This document shows positions 58,589 through 64,000 of a stretch of DNA of 64,000 nucleotides, piece by piece. The notes below the pieces were generated by a model. It searched no databases. It was not told the DNA's origin and saw only the letters and a program-made list of their open reading frames with translations. The stretch's first letter is position 1. Each line of letters opens with the position of its first letter. The position numbers were made by a program, and so were the translations under genes. Origin of the DNA: JACKII01 sp965202745 (GTDB taxonomy: Bacteria > Pseudomonadota > Alphaproteobacteria > Bin95); contig CBDBCB010000017.1 in NCBI GenBank assembly GCA_965202745.1, positions 62,001-126,000 on the forward strand. Reading direction: 5' to 3'.

Positions 58589-59275
58589 CGTAAACAGCTT
58601 TGTTTTTGACCTGGCGGCTTTCTGGATCGCGGATTGTGACCCCAAGCGCGTCGAGGAAAACGAGGGGATACATCGGCTCCAGGGCGCGGTTTTGCCAAGC
58701 GGAGACCTCCTCCAGAACGGCGTCGGTGACACGGCTGACCAAGTCTGCCGACCCCTTCAGCCCATAGACCTCTTCCAGAGGGGCGCGAATGGCGCGGGTC
58801 GACAGACCCGCCGCGTAAAGCCCAATGATCTTGTCGTCCATCCCGTCAATCCGGGTCTGGCCCTTCTTGATCCGCTCAGGCTCGAAACGGCCTTCCCGGT
58901 CGCGAGGGACATCAATTGGCAGCGCCCCAGCCTTGCCTTTCAACGTCTTGCGCGAAGGGCCATTGCGCCGGTTGCTTTGGTTGGCAGGCTCTTCGCCGGG
59001 TTTATAGCCAAGATGTTCGGTTAGCTCAGCCCCCAGCATCGGCTCCATCAACGGGACCTTCCGTTCCTTCATCAGACCCTGATCGCCCAGCAAGTCCTCC
59101 GGTCGTTCAACGCCGCTCAGCAGCTCGTCCAGTAGTTCCTGGGAAATCGTCATGGTCGGCATGCTCCTTCGTGAATGAAGCAGGGACTGAATTACTCATA
59201 CACAGACGCAATTAGTAGTTAAGGGCTTAATCCTTTGCGCATTTGATGCTATATATGTTGCACACGGAGGAAATC

Positions 59276-60171
59276 ATGAACATCACCAGCGTTTTTTATA
59301 AGTTTCCGGATCAGGAAGCCTGCATTGCGCATTTAGAAAAGTTCGCTGGGGCGATGATCCACATTGCCCGCATTGCGGGGCTACAAACGTGGCTTGTAAA
59401 GATGATCAAGACCGCATTGGCCGATGGAACTGTCATGGATGCAAATCCAGCTTCAACGTCCTGGCTGGTACAGTCTTTGAAAAAACCAAAATACCCCTTC
59501 AAAAATGGTTTTTGGGTGTTGCCTTGATTGTTAATGCCAGGAAAAGCCTATCAAGTTGTCAGCTTGCCCGTGATCTAGATATGAATCAAAAATCAGCATG
59601 GTTTATGCAGAAACGCATCCGCGCTGAAATGGCAAGCAAGCAGGGTGAAATCCTGTTACAAGGAATTGTTGAAGCTGACGAAAGATATGTAGGTGGTAAA
59701 CCACACAAGCGAAATAAACGTTTTGATAACAATGATTTACCTCCTCCACCTCCTCCGCGATGAAGAGGGACACGCAAAACGTCGGTTATTGGCGCGGTAA
59801 AACGCGGCGGTAAAGTCGTTGCCCGTGTCGCCAGCAGTCTGACTGGCAAGGACATTCTAAACTTCATTCGTAGCAGCGTCGATCCCGAAGGCTCGCTGCT
59901 GATCACTGATGAATTCAAGGCTTACAGCGCTGTTCGGGCAACCATGGCGCACGCCACAATCAATCATAGCAAGGGCGAATATGTTTTCGGCAACATCCAT
60001 ACCAACACCATTGAAGGCTTCTGGTCACTTCTCAAACGGGCCTGGTACGGATCGCATCATCATTATCGAAAATGCTATATGCCGCTCTATGTCGCGGAAG
60101 CATGCTGGAAGTACAATCAACGCAAGAACGACAACGCCTTCGGGTCTTTTATGCGGGGATGCTTTAAATGA
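59276..60171 (+). pseudogene. IS1595-family transposase, broken by a frameshift and a TGA
   Basis: GGAGG precedes the ATG at 59276 (MNITSVFYKFPDQEACIAHL). One base is missing near 59341; the other frame then gives the zinc ribbon RWGDDPHCPHCG and NCHGCKSSFN. A TGA at 59761-59763 follows a CCTCCTCC-type run (PPPPPPR), and the same frame continues GTRKTSVIGAVKRGGK to 60171. DDE residues appear in GIVEADERYVGG, LLITDEFKAY and NTIEGFWSLLKR. Two lesions make it inactive as written. Confidence 0.88.
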
Positions 60172-61598
60172 ACCGACTCTTTTATGGCGACTGCCTGACT
60201 GTCATGCGAGAAATGCCGTTAGGCAGTGTTGATCTGATTTATTTGGATCCCCCTTTCAACTCAAACCGTGATTACAATGCGATTTATAAGGATGAGACAG
60301 GCCGTCCATTACCCGACCAGATTGAAGCTTTCTCCGATCTGTGGACTTTGGATGAAGATCGCGAACGGGCAATCAGAAATATGCCAATCCTTATGAGAGA
60401 ATCCGGTGTTGATGACGGTATCACCGAGCTCTGGAAAATTTGGTGTAACGCCCTGCGCAAGACGCAGCCTGGCCTACTTGCCTATCTCAGCTACATGACC
60501 GAGAGACTCTTGCCCATGCGGAGTATTCTCAAACCGACCGGATCAATTTATCTACACTGCGATCCTACTGCCAGTCATTACATCAAGGTGATGATGGACG
60601 GCATCTTCGGGCACGGAAATTTTCGGAATGAGATCATTTGGTGTTACAAATCTGGCGGCGCAAGCAAACGCTGGTTTGCAAAAAAACATGATACAATTCT
60701 ATTTTATGCAAGAAATCACAGATATTGCAAATTTAATCAGTTAAAGATCAAATCTTACGGCCAATCCGGAGGCGGCCATGGTGGTGCCATTAAATATTAT
60801 AAAGATCAAAAAGGGACGTATTCAATTGTAACAGCCCGCGACTGGTGGGAAATTTCAATGTTGGCAACGACCCATAGTGAAGGACTTGGTTATGCGACTC
60901 AAAAACCACTTGCCCTATTGGAGCGGATCATTGCTGCCAGCACCAACGAAGGTGATGTGGTGTTCGATCCGTTCTGCCGGTGTGCTACGACGCTGGAAGC
61001 TGCCCACAAACTTGATCGCAAGTGGATCGGGATCGATATAGCCATTCACGCAATCAAGCGTGTCGCGAAGGTTCGGCTGGAAGATCGGCTTGGTTTGAAG
61101 GATGGTATTGATTTTGAGATCGAGGGTGTCCCACACAACATCGAGGGCGCTCGCGATCTATGGGAACGTGATAAATATCATTTTCAGAAATGGGCAATTG
61201 AGCAGATCGACGGCTTTGTCACTGCGCGAAAGACGGCTGATGGCGGTATTGACGGGCGGCTCTATTTTGATATGGGAGGACGCAATCTTGAAAGCATGAT
61301 GTTGGAAGTGAAGGGCGGCAGAAATATCGGTATCAGTGTTGTGCGGAACCTCCGAGGGGTTCTTGAACGCGAAAATGTGCCCATGGCAGGCTTAATCATC
61401 ATGGACAATCCAGGGCCGACTAAGATGCGGAACTTTGCTCGCGAAATGGCGTCGGCAGGCGATCTTGAAGTCATGGGTGTTCAGTATTCGCGAATGCAAT
61501 TGCTGACCGTTCAGGACATTCTTAACGGCAAGCGGTTTCCGACGCCTTCTGTGGCGCGGGCCAAAGGGGCGGCACAGCCTGTACTGCCGCTGGGTTGA
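60168..61598 (+). CDS. DNA methyltransferase fused to an Mrr-like nuclease domain, transposon passenger
   Basis: The 476-residue protein starts with an N6/N4-type methyltransferase of beta order: motif IV DPPF at 27-30, a target-recognition region around 60-240, then motif I at 267-275. Motif I reads DPFCRCATT instead of the usual DPFCGCGTT, so two AdoMet-loop glycines are replaced. From about 330 a restriction-endonuclease-like domain follows: FQKWAIEQIDGF, GGIDG (Asp 362) and EVKGG (Glu 380, Lys 382), a PD-(D/E)xK pattern. Its ATG overlaps the transposase stop as ATGA, so it was translated as part of the IS1595 element. The reading frame is intact. Confidence 0.88.
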   Translation: MNRLFYGDCLTVMREMPLGSVDLIYLDPPFNSNRDYNAIYKDETGRPLPDQIEAFSDLWTLDEDRERAIRNMPILMRESGVDDGITELWKIWCNALRKTQPGLLAYLSYMTERLLPMRSILKPTGSIYLHCDPTASHYIKVMMDGIFGHGNFRNEIIWCYKSGGASKRWFAKKHDTILFYARNHRYCKFNQLKIKSYGQSGGGHGGAIKYYKDQKGTYSIVTARDWWEISMLATTHSEGLGYATQKPLALLERIIAASTNEGDVVFDPFCRCATTLEAAHKLDRKWIGIDIAIHAIKRVAKVRLEDRLGLKDGIDFEIEGVPHNIEGARDLWERDKYHFQKWAIEQIDGFVTARKTADGGIDGRLYFDMGGRNLESMMLEVKGGRNIGISVVRNLRGVLERENVPMAGLIIMDNPGPTKMRNFAREMASAGDLEVMGVQYSRMQLLTVQDILNGKRFPTPSVARAKGAAQPVLPLG

Positions 61599-61646
61599 TA
61601 GATAAGCCCTTAAATATTAATTGCGTACACAGAAAATCGGATACTC

Positions 61647-61806
61647 TCAGGATTTTCGAATTCGGTTTTGTACGCATTCGCGCCTCTACCTCCCCGTCAC
61701 CAATGAATATGGCGACCCTGTCGATATCTGGCGCGATGATGGGGCACGTGTTGAGCGCATTCATACTTATCACTACCGCCCGTTTTGTCTCGACTTCGAG
61801 CGATAG
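61647..61806 (+). pseudogene. Unrecognised 3' gene fragment beyond the IS256 end
   Basis: An open frame enters from the IS256 boundary and ends at 61804-61806. Its protein contains RLYLPVTNEYGDPVDIWRDD and HTYHYRPFCLDFER, which look like real coding sequence but match no family I know. The 5' part would have been displaced by IS256. No continuation is seen on the left side of the nest, so a deletion may accompany the insertion. Confidence 0.4.
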
Positions 61807-61906
61807 TAAGCTTGCCTACGAAAGAGCCACCGGCTTCCCTGAAGACAGGCCTCAGCGTCGATCCATCACACATGGTGCGGCGTTGAGGGCCGGTGGTATC
61901 GGCTTT

Positions 61907-62512
61907 TCACCACCGAAGGCAATCATAGAAGATTTGGTTCCACGTAGCGGGTCCGTCGCGATCAGCGCGCCAAACACCGTCCATGCAGCGTTCAGCCCAA
62001 CTCGCAACCGAAACAGCATCCTTTTCTTGGCCTAAGTAAGCTATATGCCTCTGTTTCTGTGACACGTTTGTCGCCCCTGGTTTTTCTGGCTTCTTGGGCC
62101 ATTTTTCGCGGTGATGCTGTGGGAGCATCCGGCCCAGAATCCGAACACGCAGACCGATGCAAAGTCGAGAGACGTGACCGGTCAGAACTTCGACTGCGAT
62201 ATATCCACAGTTTTCCAATTGCCTGAGATAGCGTTGAATCGTGCGCCGCGAGCGGCCCAATCCGGCGGCCAGGTACGACACGGTGACCCTCAATCGGCGT
62301 CCAACGCGGTCGCGGCGGTAGGTTTCTTCCAGAATTTTGCGGGCGCACCGCCGTGCTCCGTCACTCAGCGCACGATCATTTTCGATGTTCGCGCTCGCAG
62401 GCGGCACAAAAGCGCCTGTGTCTTTCGGCAATTCATACTCTGGTATTTCTAGCGCCGCATATCGGTGAGAAGATCGGAGTGAGCGCATCCGCCGTTCCGT
62501 GGAAACGGTCAA
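61907..62512 (-). CDS. Helix-turn-helix protein of unknown role
   Basis: The 201-residue protein has a winged-helix/HTH-like centre: LRVTVSYLAAGLGRSRRTIQ followed by RYLRQLENCGYIAVEV, reminiscent of replication-initiator or transcription-regulator DNA-binding domains. The N-terminus is polar, with IPEYELPKDTGAFVPPASAN; the C-terminus has CMDGVWRADRDGPATWNQIF. The start appears to be TTG at 62512; an ATG at 62488 is the alternative. It sits between two mobile elements with a small ORF upstream. A plasmid or island replication/regulation role is only a guess. Confidence 0.6.
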   Translation of the reverse strand: MTVSTERRMRSLRSSHRYAALEIPEYELPKDTGAFVPPASANIENDRALSDGARRCARKILEETYRRDRVGRRLRVTVSYLAAGLGRSRRTIQRYLRQLENCGYIAVEVLTGHVSRLCIGLRVRILGRMLPQHHREKWPKKPEKPGATNVSQKQRHIAYLGQEKDAVSVASWAERCMDGVWRADRDGPATWNQIFYDCLRW

Positions 62513-62560
62513 TCGGCCATCAAAACATCTTTCTTCTTGTTTGTTGTGTTGAGTAGTTTG

Positions 62561-62656
62561 CTAGGTATGCGCGGCACGGGAGCGTAGGGCCTTCCTGGCC
62601 ATCTCCCAAAGTTCGATTTCATCGAGTTCAGTAAATCGTGGAGTATTTTCATACAT
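62561..62656 (-). CDS. Small ORF (31 aa) upstream of the HTH gene
   Basis: An ATG at 62656 is preceded by AAGGAGA at good spacing and gives MYENTPRFTELDEIELWEMA followed by RKALRSRAAHT. The sequence is charged with an acidic middle and basic end. It precedes the HTH gene by 48 bp on the same strand. The strong ribosome-binding site is the main support. Confidence 0.45.
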   Translation of the reverse strand: MYENTPRFTELDEIELWEMARKALRSRAAHT

Positions 62657-63013
62657 TGACGAGGTCTCCTTGTTGGGAAACTCGCCTGGCAAAGCTCATC
62701 AAGATGAGAATTTATTTTGCGAAATCGAGGATATTGTGAAAATATAAATAAAAGAAATAGAAATACTGATGAACCGCTTTGGTGTATTTTATTTTTAGCG
62801 TTTACTATTCATAAAAAATGAATAAGATTCAATAATTTGTAACTCACCCGTCTCAAATATTTAGGCAGCCGCAGTTTTTTCTATGTTTCGCACTATGCCA
62901 ACAAGCTCTTGAACCTGTTCAGGTTTAAATAGGGGAATTATATCTCTAAGTAACATTTTCCTATTACCCCATTTGATTCTATGATTTACCATAGAGTCAC
63001 ATTAGGAGGAAAC
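62657..63013. other. AT-rich intergenic region before the last transposase
   Basis: These 357 bp are much richer in A and T than the rest of the window. A 31-codon open frame on the minus strand (62861-62956, LLRDIIPLFKPEQVQELVGI) could be a small gene but has a weak ribosome-binding site. Part of the stretch may be the left end of the following IS1595-type element, whose terminal repeat I cannot fix because the right end lies outside the window. Confidence 0.4.
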
Positions 63014-63985
63014 ATGGCAAAAAATGCACCGGGACGACATGAGCGGAATGGTCTGACGCTTTTGCAAATTGCAGAAATGTTCGGGGATGAAGAAAAGGCG
63101 CGGAAATGGATTGAGGCCCAGCACTGGCCGGAAGGGCCACACTGTCCTCACTGCGGTTCTATCAATGTAAAAGTCGGCGTGGCCCACAAGAGCATGACGC
63201 ATCGCTGCAATGACTGCCCGAAAAAGCCGATGTTCACTGTTCGGGTTGGCAATATCATGCAGGGATCAAAGCTACCCTATCGTGTCTGGGCGGTTGGGCT
63301 TTACCTGTTCGCCACCAATCTCAAGGGTATCTCTAGCATGAAGCTGCATCGTGAGCTCGGGATTGGGCAGAAGGCCGCTTGGTTCATGCTGCACCGTCTC
63401 CGTGAGGCTCATGGGTCCAATAGTCCAGTTTTCAAAGGTCCAGTTGAAGCGGATGAAACCTACATGGGTGGTAAGGAACAGAACAAACACGCTAGCAAAA
63501 AACTCAAGGCCGGCCGCGGCGCGGTGGGCAAAACCGCCGTGGCCGGGATCAAGGATCGCAACTCCGGCCGCGTGGTTGCCAAGGTGGTTGAAAGAACCGC
63601 TGCGCATACACTACAAGATTTTGTGACCAATCATACTACCAAGGATGCCCAGGTATTCCCCGACGAGGCGCGCGCCTACAAGGGCATTAACAGGGCGCAT
63701 CAAGCGGTCAAACACTCAATGGGTGAATACGTCCGTAACATGGCACATACAAACGGTTTCGAAAGCTTCTGGGCACCGATGAAGCGTGGCTATCAGGGCA
63801 TTTATCACAAGATGAGCCCCAAGCATCTACAACGCTATGTTAATGAGTTCTCTAGCCGTCACAACAGACGTCCCAAGGATACCATTGACCAGATGAGCGA
63901 TTTGGTTTGTAGCATGGCGGGAAAGCGTTTGCGCTACGTTGATTTGATTGCAGATAATGGTTTGGAAAGCGGTTCTCGAACATGA
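63014..63985 (+). CDS. IS1595-family (ISXO2-like) transposase, apparently intact
   Basis: The ATG at 63014 follows AGGAGG and gives 323 residues. An N-terminal zinc ribbon (CPHCG and later CNDCP) precedes the DDE core: GPVEADETYMGGKEQ, VFPDEARAYKG and HTNGFESFWAPMKRGYQG. The frame is unbroken, unlike the relative at 59.3-60.2 kb, from which it differs greatly in sequence. The window ends 15 bases after the stop, so the right terminal repeat is not visible. It might act on related ends in trans, but that is inference. Confidence 0.9.
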   Translation: MAKNAPGRHERNGLTLLQIAEMFGDEEKARKWIEAQHWPEGPHCPHCGSINVKVGVAHKSMTHRCNDCPKKPMFTVRVGNIMQGSKLPYRVWAVGLYLFATNLKGISSMKLHRELGIGQKAAWFMLHRLREAHGSNSPVFKGPVEADETYMGGKEQNKHASKKLKAGRGAVGKTAVAGIKDRNSGRVVAKVVERTAAHTLQDFVTNHTTKDAQVFPDEARAYKGINRAHQAVKHSMGEYVRNMAHTNGFESFWAPMKRGYQGIYHKMSPKHLQRYVNEFSSRHNRRPKDTIDQMSDLVCSMAGKRLRYVDLIADNGLESGSRT

Positions 63986-64000
63986 TATCGCAAACAATCA

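Larger units (their letters stand above)
56754..59162 (-). pseudogene. IS256-family (mutator-type) transposase, interrupted and catalytically altered
   Basis: The N-terminal half (59162 down to about 58589) ends DPESRQVKNKAVY; the C-terminal half (57407 down to 56754) resumes GALGVTPEGEREVLGLWIAN. Rejoining at the 7-bp duplication restores one frame of about 400 residues. The first catalytic D (FLDALGV) and the E (TNAIESLNRVIRK) are present. The second D, normally in DGLKGFP, reads H in VVHGLKGFPDAI. The enzyme was therefore probably inactive even before the insertion. Confidence 0.88.
59207..61625 (+). mobile_element. IS1595-family element carrying a methyltransferase-nuclease passenger
   Basis: The element is 2419 bp. 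The left end starts CGCAATTAGTAGTTAAGGGC and the right end, reverse-complemented, CGCAATTAATATTTAAGGGC, matching at 21 of the first 23 positions. It is flanked by an 8-bp duplication TACACAGA (59199-59206 and 61626-61633), the size expected for IS1595. It carries a decayed transposase and an overlapping passenger gene. It landed inside the right terminal repeat of the IS256 element. Confidence 0.93.
56704..61646 (-). mobile_element. IS256-family element split by two later insertions
   Basis: The left terminal repeat begins GAGTATCCGATCTTCTGTGT at 56704. The right one, read on the minus strand from 61646, matches it at 24 of 25 positions only when the IS1595 element (59207-61625) and one copy of its duplication are removed. 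Removing that and the IS481-family insertion leaves about 1328 bp, a normal IS256 size. No matching target duplication is seen outside the ends. The transposase runs leftward. Confidence 0.88.

Noticed and set aside
59741..59765. Programmed frameshift in the IS1595 transposase at the CCTCCTCC run
   Set aside because: The sequence after the TGA continues in the same frame, so this is a stop codon, not a shift. The other lesion near 59341 lacks a slippery motif.
56704..61646. Composite transposon formed by paired flanking IS copies
   Set aside because: The elements are of three families and each has its own ends and duplications, so this is nesting and not a composite with two like copies.

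Overview
The window is about 60% GC bacterial chromosome from an alphaproteobacterium, most likely Rhodospirillales-like. This rests on gene content and order: trnW-secE-nusG-rplKAJL-rpoBC, a fused ispDF next to ntrBC, pyrG-kdsA-eno-ftsB-pdhABC with a lipoyl domain on PdhB, rpsU close to a COQ9 gene, and a VPLPA-CTERM protein remnant. The genome looks eroded. At least eight genes carry frameshifts, in-frame stops or truncations, and insertion sequences (IS) cluster at both ends.

Layout. 1-1.24 kb: an IS481-family element sits in the 3' part of tuf (EF-Tu). 1.3-13.8 kb: tRNA-Trp and the transcription/translation operon secE to rpoC. The usual downstream rpsL-rpsG-fusA genes are missing. 13.8-20 kb: two EamA exporters, a TPP enzyme with an internal gap, hspQ, and two decayed metabolic genes (Ldh-type dehydrogenase, CaiB-type CoA transferase). 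19.9-25.6 kb: cinA/pncC-pgpA-ispDF leftward and ntrB-ntrC-EamA rightward. 25.7-28 kb: a thioesterase, a small exported protein and a broken rimO. 28.2-36.7 kb: the conserved core run secG, pyrG, kdsA, eno, ftsB, pdhA, pdhB, pdhC. 36.7-45.6 kb: accessory metabolism (RidA, hydrolase, quinone reductase, a methylcitrate-like set of MmgE/PrpD, PrpF and PrpB-type genes, an LLM flavin oxidoreductase). A scar of the same IS481 element at 43.6 kb joins two truncated genes. 45.8-56.3 kb: rpsU, broken def, COQ9 gene, a PKHD dioxygenase, SDR plus TPP enzyme, a YeeE transporter, an aspartate aminotransferase, a DUF882 protein, a ProX-GST fusion and a hydrolase.

56.3-64 kb is an AT-richer mobile island. 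It starts with an array of helically spaced GTTTA/TAAAC motifs. Next comes a nested transposon: an IS256 element whose transposase is split by an IS481-family element (7-bp target duplication) and whose right terminal repeat is split by an IS1595-family element (8-bp target duplication). The IS1595 element carries a passenger gene in which a beta-class DNA methyltransferase is fused to an Mrr-like nuclease domain. The passenger overlaps the transposase stop codon by ATGA. Its reading frame is open although the transposase is broken, and its AdoMet motif looks degenerate. Beyond the nest are a helix-turn-helix gene with a small upstream ORF and an apparently intact second IS1595-type transposase.

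The core operons need little comment. The best candidates for something undescribed are the transposon-borne methyltransferase-nuclease module, the phased GTTTA array beside it, and the ProX-GST fusion. Indels seen here could be biological or assembly errors. The in-frame stop substitutions in rimO, def and the CoA transferase argue that at least part of the decay is real.
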